Shown here piece by piece: positions 23,455-34,191 of a stretch of DNA of 64,000 bases. Origin of the DNA: Aquanectria penicillioides (Eukaryota > Ascomycota > Sordariomycetes > Hypocreales > Nectriaceae); contig PYIU01000005.1 in the NCBI GenBank assembly GCA_003415625.1, forward strand, positions 2,919,001-2,983,000, given 5' to 3'. The notes under the pieces were generated by a model. It was not told the DNA's origin and searched no databases. It saw nothing but the letters and a program-made list of their open reading frames with translations. Both the position numbers and the translations under genes were made by a program. The number at the start of each line of letters is the position of its first letter. Position 1 is the stretch's first letter.

Positions 23455-24420
23455 TCATTCTTGCGAAACTTGTGTTTGCGAGATGTCATGTCGTGGAAGA
23501 TTTTGCTTCCGCCCATGGCCTAGTTCATACATGACCCACTCATATACAGCCCATTGTACAGCATTGACAATAAAGGCCCTCACACTGCATACCGTCAGAC
23601 CACGGAAAAATACGCGAATCCCACCTTCCCTGTATGCATCCTTTGCAATTCGTAACGCGTTGGAATTTCCATGGGTCCCCATTGCCGTCGATTTGATAAG
23701 AGGAGATGTCTCCGATGGTTTAACCCACGGATGGGCTTGGACGCGAGTCTTAATGACATCTAGCGGAAAGATACTGGCCCATGTCACAACCCCAGCCAAC
23801 CCGCCACACAAGAGGACTTTTGCGGCTTCGTATTGCAGAAAAACCTCATGGCTGGATTCAGCAGCAAGCCAACGTGTGCTCAATTCGTAGGACCAAAAGT
23901 AGAAGCCGTAACCTACACTGTCACGGATGGCCGTTACCGCACCGCCTAAGTAAAGGCCGCGAATGCCTTCGAATTGCCAAATCTGTTTGGCAATGGTCCA
24001 ACTTGACCTAGGAGGAGTGGACAATTGAGCTCGGCATTTGATTAGCTCGGTTGGGGTGCTGACAACCCAAGTTGCCAGTCCGCCAACAGCACCAGCTAAC
24101 CAAGTTGCCCACAGGCTTTCCTTCTTGTTCAAGACGTGGTTCAAAGCTGCCTCGGAACGATTGTAAGAAACAAAAAGCAACGCATTCAGGGCCCCATAAC
24201 CAAGGACAGGAGCGGCTGTTCCAGAAACCAGAGCGCCCGAATTCCCGAAATATCGGGCATAAACACCAGGACCAGAAGTTGAGGCCACTGCATTCCTCGC
24301 CGAAGTTGAAGGCACACCTGTAGGCTGGGCTTGTAGGCGTACCTTGATTAAGTCAAGAGGATTCCCGATGATGATGCCAATTGCACCGCTCAAATAGCCA
24401 GCCCAAAAATCAGCGGACAT
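23455..24420 (-). CDS. Mitochondrial carrier family (SLC25) protein
   Basis: Inner-membrane solute carrier of 321 residues, the usual family size, in a single exon from an ATG at 24,420. It has the three-fold repeat with all three signature motifs: PLDLIKVRLQ (about 21-30), PTELIKCRAQ (about 123-132) and PLDVIKTRVQ (about 219-228). The second and third repeats carry the matrix-helix pattern EGIRGLYLGG and EGGIRVFFRG; the first repeat lacks a clear one. R-A-F followed by N-A near 281-287 is reminiscent of the carnitine/ornithine/basic amino acid subgroup. The substrate cannot be assigned from sequence alone. It lies 18 nt downstream of another ORF in the same frame. Confidence 0.93.
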   Translation of the reverse strand: MSADFWAGYLSGAIGIIIGNPLDLIKVRLQAQPTGVPSTSARNAVASTSGPGVYARYFGNSGALVSGTAAPVLGYGALNALLFVSYNRSEAALNHVLNKKESLWATWLAGAVGGLATWVVSTPTELIKCRAQLSTPPRSSWTIAKQIWQFEGIRGLYLGGAVTAIRDSVGYGFYFWSYELSTRWLAAESSHEVFLQYEAAKVLLCGGLAGVVTWASIFPLDVIKTRVQAHPWVKPSETSPLIKSTAMGTHGNSNALRIAKDAYREGGIRVFFRGLTVCSVRAFIVNAVQWAVYEWVMYELGHGRKQNLPRHDISQTQVSQE

Positions 24421-24438
24421 GGCAATTAGAGTGAAACC

Positions 24439-24804
24439 TCACGAATCCTGATGCAGGACACGGTGATTAGCTCGTTTGACGACGTTGCGCTGGGCAATGG
24501 TTATAATGCTCAGCACACCGAGGTAGATGAAACCCCAAGTAAAACCTGCTGTAGCAAGAAAGCGGCGGTTTGTAGGTGCGCTGAAGTCGAGACGCCGCAC
24601 TCGGGCCAAATACTGCCAGTAGGCGAAATGACCAGTGATAGTCGCGGTAAGAATGGCACTGCGATGCTTGGTGAGGGCGAATTGAAGAGGGGTTGGGGTC
24701 GGACCAAGGGTTTCGGTTCGATGGTCGGCAAAGTCATATCCGCTGCCCGAGCGGGTTTCGTAGGTGACGCCGCCACTGGCACCAGCCCGGGAATTCCAGG
24801 CCAT
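24439..24804 (-). CDS. Small membrane protein, two predicted helices, unknown function
   Basis: 121 residues from the first in-frame ATG (24,804-24,802); the open frame extends a little upstream without another ATG. Third positions are rich in C, as in the neighbouring genes, and two hydrophobic stretches are visible: about residues 50-70 (ILTATITGHFAYWQYLA) and 84-105 (FLATAGFTWGFIYLGVLSII). The charged, Gly/Ser-rich N terminus (about 1-45) is soluble. I do not recognise the family. Its TGA stop is followed by exactly six codons and then the carrier ATG, all in one frame, so a shared transcript, an intron removing the stop, or readthrough should be considered. An overlapping ORF on the + strand is judged a shadow. 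Confidence 0.6.
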   Translation of the reverse strand: MAWNSRAGASGGVTYETRSGSGYDFADHRTETLGPTPTPLQFALTKHRSAILTATITGHFAYWQYLARVRRLDFSAPTNRRFLATAGFTWGFIYLGVLSIITIAQRNVVKRANHRVLHQDS

Positions 24805-25305
24805 TTGTTCCGTCGTGAGCAATGGGGGTCCTAACGGTAACTATACTAGAGAACTATTGGGGGAGATTTTATATCGACTGGAGGGTTGGGGTAACTCCAC
24901 AGCACAGCGAAAAGAGAATCCCGCCAGATGCTTGAGAGAATAAAAGAGACTGCTTCTTGTTACCGCCTTCCATGTATATCCACTATATTTAATCTTGTGC
25001 TTCCCTACCTAGCCTTGCTTTGTTTTGGCAAGTTTAGGTAAGCTGGTGGAGGTCTGGCTTGGATTAGTTACCGATGCAAGATCGAAGGATCGCCGATTTT
25101 CGGCTCTTGCCTTGTTAGGTGCAGTGGGTATATGCATCACGTGACCACGTGTCTGCCTACATCGCGTCTGCCTGTGGCGCGCCTAACCGTCCTTTTACCA
25201 AGCAATAGCACCCCCCAGAAACCGTATCTGCAACGATTCTCAGTTTTTCGAAAGGTTCATTTACCAGATAGGCCTGCAGATTGCTTGGCTATTTGTGGTA
25301 GGAAC
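24805..25305. promoter_or_regulatory. Divergent promoter between the small membrane protein/carrier pair and RAD54
   Basis: 500 bp between two start codons on opposite strands. It contains two CACGTG boxes 8 bp apart (25,138-25,143 and 25,146-25,151; the first lies in the palindrome TCACGTGA), a CGCGTC stretch near 25,164 and the palindrome GGCGCGCC (25,176-25,183). CACGTG is the core site of bHLH factors such as Cbf1; CGCG cores occur in MBF-type cell-cycle sites. Regulation of either gene by such factors is inference. Confidence 0.5.
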
Positions 25306-27779
25306 ATGACTCTTCCGTATGCCACCTGGCCTTCAGAGTCTATCCAATCGTTGACTTGTTGCCCAGGCCACTCTCCTTGTCAACTCCCATTGCTGGACGA
25401 GGAAAATCCTTGAACCCAAATCGCCAGCCAACACCACATTCAGTAGACCGATTGCACAAACCGTTCAAATGTCCTGGTGTTGCTGGAAGTACGCCGTCAA
25501 GTGACCGACCGGCTCGAAAGCGCAGAAAGGTAGACTACCGTGGTACTGATGGTGAAGCCGACTCTGATAAGCCGTACACCAACCAAGATCGACTCGCCCT
25601 TGCTACGCGGGATGCCAACAGATTCCCTGTGTTCCAACCCAAAGATAAGGGTGTAATCTTCCGAAGAGCCTTCACAGTACCGCTAAAGAACCAAGATAAT
25701 TCTGCATACAACCCGAATCGCCCCCCGCCCACCCTTGGCCTACGACAAGGTGCTGTTTTTGTCCCCAAGCCTTTGCATGACCCAAGTGGCGAGTTTGCAA
25801 TCGTACTTTATGACCCAACCGTGGACGACAAATCCAAAGGGGCTCCCAAGCCGGAGCCGGATAATGTGAAGCCAGATCTTCCTTCCGAGAAGCTTGACGC
25901 ACCGTTGGTACACAAGAGTTTGGCGGAGATACTTGGAATTAAAAAGCGGGTGGAAAATAACCACCCCCGCGTCCCCGTTGTCATCGACCCCAAGCTCGCC
26001 AAGATTCTTCGCCCCCATCAGGTTGAAGGGGTCAAATTCATGTATCGATGCGTGACGGGCATGATAGACGAAAAAGCCAATGGCTGTATAATGGCCGACG
26101 AAATGGGCCTGGGGAAAACACTGCAATGCATTAGCCTGATGTGGACTTTGCTCAAACAATCACCCGATGCTGGCAAGTCTACAATCCAAAAGGCTATTGT
26201 GGTATGTCCAGCCAGTTTAGTCAAGAATTGGGCCATTGAGTTGACCAAATGGCTCGGTGCCAATGCCATTCACCCATTTGCAATCGATGGCAAGGCCTCA
26301 AAGGAGGAGTTAACCCGCCAACTGCGACAATGGGCTATTGCAAGTGGAAGGTCTGTCACTCGCCCAGTCATCATTGTTTCATATGAAACCCTACGACTTA
26401 ATGTCGAAGAGCTCAAACATACCAAGATCGGTCTTCTTTTCTGTGACGAGGGCCACCGTCTTAAGAATGGCGACAGTAACACATTTAACGCTCTCAACAA
26501 CCTCAACGTCTCAAGGCGGGTCATTCTTACTGGAACACCCATCCAGAACGACTTGACAGAATACTTTTCTCTCACTAGCTTCGCCAATCCAGATCTTCTG
26601 GGAACTCGCCAGGAATTCCGCAAGCGATTTGAAATCCCCATCCTTCGAGGTCGGGATGCAGATGCTTCAGAAACTGATCGCCGGAGGGGTGACGAGTGCA
26701 CTGCAGAGTTGCTCGGCATCGTGAACAAATTTTTGATTCGCCGAACCAATGATATTCTTTCCAAATACTTGCCAGTCAAGTATGAGCATGTTGTCTTTTG
26801 CAGTCTGGCTCCATTCCAACTTGACCTTTACAACTACTTCATCACAAGCCCGGACATTCAAGCTCTGCTTCGAGGCAAAGGAAGTCAGCCGCTGAAGGCA
26901 ATCAACATCCTCAAAAAACTGTGCAACCACCCGGATCTACTTAACCTGTCCGAAGACCTTCCAGGTTCCGAAGGATGCTTTCCCGAGGACTATGTCCCGA
27001 AGGAAGCCCGTGGTCGGGATCGCGAGATCAAATCTTGGTACTCGGGCAAGATGACAGTGTTAGATCGGATGCTTGCTCGAATTCGCCAGGACACCAACGA
27101 CAAGATTGTGTTGATCAGCAACTATACTTCCACTTTGGACCTTTTTGAGCGCTTATGTCGATCCCGTCAGTACGGTTGCCTTCGTCTGGACGGTACGATG
27201 AATGTCAACAAGCGCCAGAGGCTTGTGGATCGATTTAATGATCCTAATGGCGACGAATTCGTCTTTTTATTGAGCAGCAAGGCCGGCGGATGCGGTATCA
27301 ATCTAATTGGCGCAAATCGTCTTGTCCTCTTTGACCCTGACTGGAATCCTGCAGCAGACCAACAGGCCCTTGCCCGAGTCTGGCGTGATGGTCAGAAGAA
27401 AGATTGTTTTGTTTACCGATTCATTGCTACCGGAACGATCGAGGAGAAAATTTTCCAACGACAGTCCCATAAACAGAGTCTTTCATCGTGTGTTGTCGAC
27501 TCTGCGGAAGATGTTGAACGGCATTTCTCTTTGGACAGCCTTCGCGAGCTCTTTCAGTACCGTCCCGACACCAAGAGTGACACTCACGAGACATTCAAAT
27601 GTAAGCGATGCAAACCAGACGGCAAGCAATATATCAAGGCCCCCGCTATGTTGTACGGGGATACTAGTACTTGGAATCATTTTGTCAACGATGGACTGAA
27701 ACCTATTCAAGACTTGTTACTACGTCAAGAATGTGGAGAACCGGAAGTCTCGGCCGTTTTCCAATACATAACTGATTAA
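25306..27779 (+). CDS. RAD54: DNA repair and recombination ATPase Rad54
   Basis: SWI2/SNF2-family dsDNA translocase that works with Rad51 in homologous recombination in the nucleus. The body (25,367-27,779) has one open frame with no ATG before the conserved part. I therefore propose exon 1 at 25,306-25,316, a 50-nt intron (GTATGC...TTGAC...CCCAG) and exon 2 from 25,367, giving 807 residues. Visible parts: N-terminal KPFKCPG and nuclear-type KRRK (about 35-58), TLGLRQGAVF (about 126), helicase motif I MGLGKT (250-255), motif II DEGH (364-367), GTPIQND (393-399), LIRR (460-463), CNHP (523-526), SSKAGGCGINLIGANRLV (640-657) and RVWRDGQ (674-680). Near the C terminus is a C-x2-C pair (about 750). 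The promoter is shared with the - strand pair. Assignment is firm; only the first four residues depend on my splice model. Confidence 0.95.
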
Positions 27780-28209
27780 ACCATGTCAAACCATGCATTC
27801 CGAGTATGCTAAATAAAGGCTCGAAACCATGGGACATAGTGGATCATCCTTTCATGGGTTAGAGTGTACAACAGGGCGGTCGGGGATATGTACATGCATT
27901 GTGCAGATAGATTTTTTAAGGTCGAAATATGTCGTTGAAATGGTAGCCGTCGCAGTGAAACTTAATTCGTAAAGTGTGTGTTCTCATTTGCTCGGTCGTG
28001 AATGACAGTCATCACAAAGTCGAAGCAGCATACAGTGCACACAGGCAAATCCACTATGCGACAACACCGTGTGATCATGCACTAGAAGACCCCACCTTCT
28101 CGGGCCATGGCCACCGAAGGCAAATTGTAACAAAAAAAAAGTCTTCAAACCCCAACCTAACGATTCTTTGTTTTCTTCCGTTTTCCATAACCTCGAAATT
28201 CTTTTTATC
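27780..28209. other. Intergenic region between RAD54 and the Rsa3-like gene
   Basis: 430 bp expected to hold the RAD54 3' UTR and the promoter and leader of the next gene. A pyrimidine-rich stretch lies just before the 28,210 start codon. Nothing else supported. Confidence 0.5.
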
Positions 28210-28428
28210 ATGACCGAAAAATCTGAAGATCAGCTAGCGGTCAAATTTTCAGCGTATTACTTGCAACGTACTACGCAGGAACTCGCCGAGGATCTCGACA
28301 AAGTCCGTACCGCCGAGGACTTCAAGGCTGACTCGATTCCATTCCTCGTACATGCCTTGCAGCAGGGTGTGACACTATTCTCAAAGGAGGATCAGAATCG
28401 CGTGGTAATGGGGTGGAAAGAAGACTAG
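28210..28428 (+). CDS. Rsa3-like ribosome assembly protein (short)
   Basis: 72 residues from ATG at 28,210. Most of the protein resembles the C-terminal domain of ribosome assembly protein 3 (Rsa3), a nucleolar factor in 60S subunit maturation. Visible features are F-S-A-Y-Y-L-Q-R near residue 13, then E-L-A-E-D-L-D-K-V-R, D-F-K and the pattern FLVHALQQGV-x2-F. Yeast Rsa3 is much longer, with an acidic/basic N-terminal extension that is missing here. I see no upstream acceptor that would add one. The last six codons follow a possible donor (GTAATG near 28,405), so the true C terminus might differ. The family call is from remembered patterns, not a search. Confidence 0.65.
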   Translation: MTEKSEDQLAVKFSAYYLQRTTQELAEDLDKVRTAEDFKADSIPFLVHALQQGVTLFSKEDQNRVVMGWKED

Positions 28429-28974
28429 GGAATTGAATCTTAGCTGGGCTGGCTCGCTATGGCTTAGGATTATAGCACACGCTGCCATCGGGATGCGACC
28501 CTCCTTGCTGAGAAATTGCACCCTCGGAAATGACATGGATGGAGGGGAGGACATGGCATTGTCGACGATCTGGATGAAGATAGTGCCCCATCGAAGTTGG
28601 ACAGGCCGCGTTTAATTTCTGCACTCACAACCACTCTGCGACAGGTGTTCGGCAACTGCATCACTTTCTAGGGCTGCAGACACATTCATCGATACTCCTT
28701 GGAGATATGATCCAATCCTCTTGCAGTTTACGTGATGACAAAATTTTCAATCAACTAAAATATGCTGTCTGAAAACCCAAAATCTTCTTCAATTTGACTC
28801 TATCTCTACTTAGAATTGTGAAGAACCTATAATCTATCCATTTCTAACTAGGGCCATCCCAGTCATCAAGGGTATCGTAAAACAATGCCGACATCGCGAT
28901 TTGCACTCTATGATATTCGCCATTATTCAGCCCCCAATTCCGTACTAAGTTCCTTTCTGACGCATGTTACTTAT
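28429..28974. other. Convergent 3' intergenic region
   Basis: 546 bp between the stops of the Rsa3-like gene (+) and the Ytp1-like gene (-). Short frames on either strand show no family resemblance; nothing further supported. Confidence 0.5.
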
Positions 28975-31001
28975 TTAGTGGCAGCAGCGACGACGCTCGA
29001 GGCGAATAGCCCACCCTTTGATGGCGAGAAGAATAACTTCCCATGCCATCACCAATCCTACCAATCCCATAGAAACAGTATATATAAACATGGCATCTAA
29101 GTCGTACCGAATCATTCCGTCAATCACATCACCGGCCTAGGATGGGTGAGTACCTGGGTTACTGAGTCAGAATTGACTATTCGACTTACGCTTGCCATAA
29201 AAATGATACCTCCTGAGATTAGCCCGAATGAGACAAGAAGCTCGGTAGGGGGCCGAGATGGATAAATCGACTTGGGCGGCTTGAGGAACACAAGGAGATA
29301 TGTGAGGCACCTGGCAAAGGAAGCCCCTAGAAGGAGGTCGCCCCACTGCTTGTGAACCATGCTCGAGATCATGGTAGATTGAGTGTGGGAGCTCATCATG
29401 ATACCTAAAAGCATGATAATCAAGGCGGGGATCGGGTTAATAGAAAACTCATATGCCTCCGGGGGGGTTATTTGGTCGGCTTCCTCATTTGAGCAATGGT
29501 ACTCAGACTGAGTTGAATAGACTGTGGTGTTGAGCAGATCCCGGACTTGAGTTGACTCAACAAGCATGCCGCACTGTGGTGTTTTTTTGGATTTGTGTAA
29601 GCCTTCATTCAGAAACCTTTGGTCTCGACCGCAACCGGAAAATAGAGAGATCACTCACGAGCCCGCCACCAATAAAAAGAACGGTGATGGATATGTGTTC
29701 CAAGTCTGTGGGTGACCATTCGCCGCCCCAGCCGCCAAGGTGCTCTAGGAATATATTAGTAGAGCCGTAGAAAAAGATCAAAGCGCTTTCTACGAACTCC
29801 GCCGAAGGTCGCCATCTCTGACCGGTTTGCTTGGGACGAGCGTTCCAAGCCCAGCCAACCTCGGCGAAGCTACCACACCAGCGACCAAGGGTGAAGAGTC
29901 CAAGCCAAAAGAAAACACCGCCCTTGATCCAATGGGCCAAACCGCCAAAAATGCCATGCCCTTCCTAATTTCACCCCACTGTTAGCGCGCGAATTGAGAG
30001 CAGAAGATATTCCCAACACATACAAAGAAACGACCATAAGTAACAACGCCAGTGGAATAAGCGATGAAACCAAAAGGAAGAATGATGCGATCAATAATGC
30101 GGTGGCTTAGGTCAAGGTACGTCCAGACTCGGGAAGTAACGAGTTTTTTGGCATGCCTTCCAAATGTAGACTGTGGGGTAGTGGCAGACAGGGACATGGC
30201 CTCCAACTCATCATCCTCTTCATCATATTCCTTGTGGCGTGAATGGGTTGGGATTTCGTCGGCGCCATGCAAAGTGGAGACGGAATTGCTGCGCAAAGAC
30301 TCGGTGTTGGGCTCAGTGCCCTGGCCACTATCATCGGAATGGCGATATATATTTGATTCGTATTCGACATGCTCCTGGTGTTGAGCCTGGTGAGAGGATT
30401 CAATTGGAAGGGGCAGAAATGCTTGGCCGTCGAGGCTTGAACTGGCCCCAGCTCTGTTCAAAGCTCTGGCAATATACCCCATAGCACTGATGAGAACTTG
30501 CGCGCAAATGACCCAAGTTATAATCCAGCCAATCTTATGGTGGGAATTGGCAGGATAGAGATCTGGTGTCTGAGCGTTATAGATTGTGCCCAACAGTAGG
30601 CCCAGAGCGTTAGTTGCGAGGAAGATGACCTGGGAGATCAAAGTGTACCGAGACCTCGCCAGACTAAGCATTACAGCTGCGCTTGAAAGGTTAACCAGCT
30701 GGCCAAACTCGGGCAGTGTGGCAACTCGAAACCTACCAACAGGGAGAACAAAAACCCATGCGAGCGTCATGAGGGCGATATGGGCGTATATAGAACCAAC
30801 ATGCTCCATATGAGCGAAGTATGTTGGGGCAATTTCGGTGTCCTTTAACTTGCCCGCCACGTCGTCCTGACTGCCTGTGCTGCTCATGCTGTCAATTTGG
30901 CCCTCATTATGCTCACCCCCATGGGCGAGAACCAGAGGAATACATCCAAATGCGAGAACAAGGGCAGTTGCAAAGCGCATTAAAACTGAATCCACGGCCA
31001 T
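28975..31001 (-). CDS. Ytp1-like multi-pass membrane protein (DUF2427 plus Ytp1 domains)
   Basis: Integral membrane protein of unknown function, related to yeast Ytp1. Four exons read from 31,001: 31,001-30,024, 29,964-29,659, 29,573-29,190 and 29,136-28,975, giving 609 residues. Introns are 59, 85 and 53 nt with donors GTATGT, GTGAGT, GTAAGT; branch sites CTAAC and CTGAC are visible in the first and third. All three introns fall between codons. The protein starts with a signal peptide (about 1-26) followed by HGGEH, then the N-terminal domain with several membrane helices (about 60-185). A long polar, acidic Ser-rich loop follows (about 190-295), then the Ytp1 domain with repeated aromatic-rich helices, such as GGVFFWLGLFTLGRW near 341-355. 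At 609 residues it is longer than yeast Ytp1 (about 460), largely because of the loop. Confidence 0.9.
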
Positions 31002-34000
31002 CGCGAGGATGCGATGGTTGTAGTTGTCGGGTTACAACTACTGAAAGAAGTCTTGGCGGAATGAGGGAACTCAATATCCTTGGCGGCACTACTCTGATGA
31101 TAATATGGAGAATGCACCCTGGCTCAGCAGCCAACCATAGAGACGCCTGAGCGAGGCCCTGGATCAAGGAACTCTTTTTACACAGTGAGGGGGCGGGAGG
31201 ATGAGAACATGGGAGTTCGCGCTGAAGGGGGTGGGTGCGGCGATGGCGTGCCTTATAACCTGGACGACGAGGGCATCACAGACCTTAGGGGTTCACTACG
31301 ACAGCAAGGCAAGAGGGGCCCTAGGCCCCGGCGCGGCGGAGTATGGAGCCATTGGAGATCAGTGAAAAAGACTAGGAATGGCCGTTGTGCCATCCGAGGC
31401 ATCCGAGTTACTTCAGGACGCGGTAAGCTACCATTTGGGGTCGAGTAGCTGTCTAGGTGACCGGCCTTGGTCTTGGCCTGGCGGGTTTGGTGGGGATTTG
31501 GAAACCAGACGTGACGTGACAAAAGAAGTTCCGGGACTTCGGGGCTTGACGGACAATTGGGGTGGTGAAAATGGAGTTACAAGACGCATGCTACTCGGAA
31601 CACCATGACTATAGCATGGTTAATTGGTGTGGAACATGACCAGGGGCACCTTTTCTTTTCTTCGGGGAGGTTGGCGTGGCCTTCAGCACCTTGTTGGCAG
31701 CCCAGGCGTGTTTTCTGATGTCGATTTTCTCGTTTCCCTCTTTCGGCAGAGGCTTAATCGACAATACACCGGCACATCGGCTCTAGGCGAAGACACACAC
31801 ACCTCTTGTTCGCATCCGCCCGGATCATGAGTCTCTATCATGGGTGGAGCTTGGGCTTGCTGGTCACATTGGCGGCTCCTCCCCACTCACTTCTGCATGC
31901 GAATGGGGTCCATGTTGCGGCCTGTGGCTGCTATGCTGTGCACAAAGCTGCTTATTATTAGGGCACAGCTTACCAACCAACACAACGTTCACAGAGGCAG
32001 CAGGGGGGGAAGAAAAAAAATCCCGTTCGTCGAGGATATCGAGTGTGTGTTGTCAATGTAGCTTGTACCTTCGGCTGGCAAGATTCAACTCATCCATAAT
32101 GCGTGCACCGAAAGATACACATTTCTTGCCTGCTCAGGTACATTCGACTTATCCATACACCCGATACTAGCCCAAGCCAATCTTTGGTTCATGGTGGCCT
32201 TCACGGGAATACAGCACATCACGTCATACCGCCCCTTCTTCAGGGACTTGAAGCGACTGAGGCCGCCCCCTCAAGATGTTTCCGCCCGCACCTGGCTACG
32301 CCCTAGCGAGGGTGCCGCCAACCTCACACCAAATTACCCACCCACTCAGCTCTGGCTAGCCCGGCCTGTGTCCGTGTAGCTTACATCACCAACGTTGCCA
32401 TTTTGTCCTTGTATTACCATACATACCGCGTCCGGGACCAAATATTCGGGAGAATCAAAATGCAAAGTTTTATTCAAAGGTTGGTGGTGTTTTGCTGATT
32501 AGGGGCCGTCGATGGCGGCAGCAAATGAACAAAAGGCTCCGACCCAGATGTCATGACTACAAAGTCTCTCGCTGGCTCCATTTTATTGTCACTCATGGCC
32601 CTCGTGGACCTCTGAGAACTGAATCCCTAGCACCGGAGACTTTCTTTGAGCTGAGTAGGGCCCAACGGCACCCTCTCGGCAATAGAGAAACCAGTGGTCC
32701 TATGAAGATGCAGTTGTCGAGCTCGGTTGGCTCACGGAGGGCATCACTGGGTAAACGCTCGTAACAGGTGACAACTGAGATCCCCACCTTGGCTCTCTAT
32801 ACGACCCATGCAAAAATGCGACTTGGCCCGCTGCCCACCTAGAAGAAGTAACTATGTATGTCGGTTCCTCTTATTAGCTCGCACCACCCTAGATTTGTTC
32901 ATCGCCCGGTTGTGGCTAGAGCTCGCACTTCCTCTATCTCCGAGACTCCGATTCTCCCGGATATACCAGAAGTCCCATCACCACAAACCACGTTCACCAA
33001 CACCTGAGAGTGAAGCTGTGCTATGTGTATACACAAAACGCATCAACGCCAAGACCCTCCAACTAGATACCCTAAAACTAAACAAATCAGGAAACCTCCG
33101 GTATGACTCAAAACCGCGAGTCAACGTAGTGGTGGGGTTTGGTGCTGCTCGACCAGTTTCCGCCGCCTCAACCCCCCAACTTGGACATCCAAAATAAGCA
33201 ATCGGTGCGTAGTCATTTGTCCTTCCAACTACCAAGTGTACGGGACGAATCTAGCCATTCCTTTCTAGACATGTCATTATCATTTGCCAGGGTTTGAAGG
33301 ATTCTTGCCTTATCCTTGTTTGATGAAGCTGCACGTGTGCCCGCACGCAGATTAAGAAGCACCTGCTCACGAGACTGTTGTGACGATGGAGCTCCTCCGC
33401 ATATTGAACGAGAGAGGCCTGATGGTGCCAAAATACAGGGGGGATCTGTCTATGACATAATTCCTGAATGAGATGGACGAGAGAGACGGGACGTCAAACA
33501 AATAAAAATACGAAAATGGGGCCTCATTGCGGGGGTACCTCCACCTTCCAGCCTCCTCATTCGGCGTTTGGGTCTTGACATCGTGATGCCGACACCGTTC
33601 GTCTCCACCCTGGTGGTGGAAGAGCCGGAGCCCAAGACCTCTCCGATTTTGTGGTCGCCCCGATTGTCTCAGAAACACACACATACCAGAAAGGAAAGAA
33701 GAAAAAAACCGGACACCCGTATCCATCACAATGGACGTGTGTAGCAAGACATACCACGACGCGAGCGGTGTGTCGGCTTTTACAACAACAACAACAACCT
33801 GTCGTATCGTCGAATAAGTCTTGATGAGAAGCATCTTAGACCTTTCACGCCAAGGCCGCGAGAACCGAAAACGGGCGCTTGTTGACGTTTGGCGACCAGG
33901 GTGAAGCAGTTATCAATAGGTTATTAGCCCCCTCCCTTAGCAGGGCACCGCAGTCGAATCTACTAGTCAGCTCGTCCGAAAGTTCCGGAAACCCGTCTGC

Positions 34001-34127
34001 CGCGAATCTCTTGTCGCCTCGGGGCTTGGCTGGATGCTGATCGGTTCAGAGTGCATGCATATCGTATGACACCTACGGGAACGGCTCGGCATCGGGATGA
34101 GGATCTGCCGAGGAATCTGGTGATTGA
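31002..34127. other. 3.1-kb gene-free stretch at the right side of the island
   Basis: Balanced base composition, no RIP. It includes the Ytp1-like promoter. I scanned both strands for frames with family resemblance, plausible spliced ORFs and tRNA T-arms and found none I would defend. The longest frame (33,367-33,834, - strand, 155 codons) is low-complexity in part, because of an ACA repeat near 33,783-33,800. Possible contents are a long promoter, a non-coding RNA or a decayed gene. Confidence 0.4.
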
Positions 34128-34191
34128 TCTTATTGGATAGCTCGTATGACCAATTGATAACCTTAAATATATGTGTGTATTCTATCTCTAT
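34128..34191 (+). repeat. Relic repeat E2, left part
   Basis: Matches, in reverse complement, E1 at about 5,990-6,055 through the shared run CAATTGATAACCTTAAA. It continues beyond copia element B at 40,987. The last five bases (TCTAT, 34,187-34,191) are the left target duplication of B. Confidence 0.6.

Noticed and set aside
24451..24834. 127-codon + strand frame opposite the small membrane protein
   Set aside because: Same length by coincidence; poorer composition, no hydrophobic or domain pattern, and the - strand frame has neighbour-like codon use and two helices.
19763..31001. Secondary-metabolite or other functional gene cluster
   Set aside because: The island genes are unrelated housekeeping functions with no biosynthetic core enzyme or shared pathway.
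32808..33197. 129-codon + strand frame
   Set aside because: No family resemblance and no supporting splice structure or conserved motif; compatible with chance in balanced-composition DNA.
33367..33834. 155-codon - strand frame
   Set aside because: Includes a poly-Val run from an ACA/GTT repeat, no recognisable domain, and heavily overlapped by other equally long frames.
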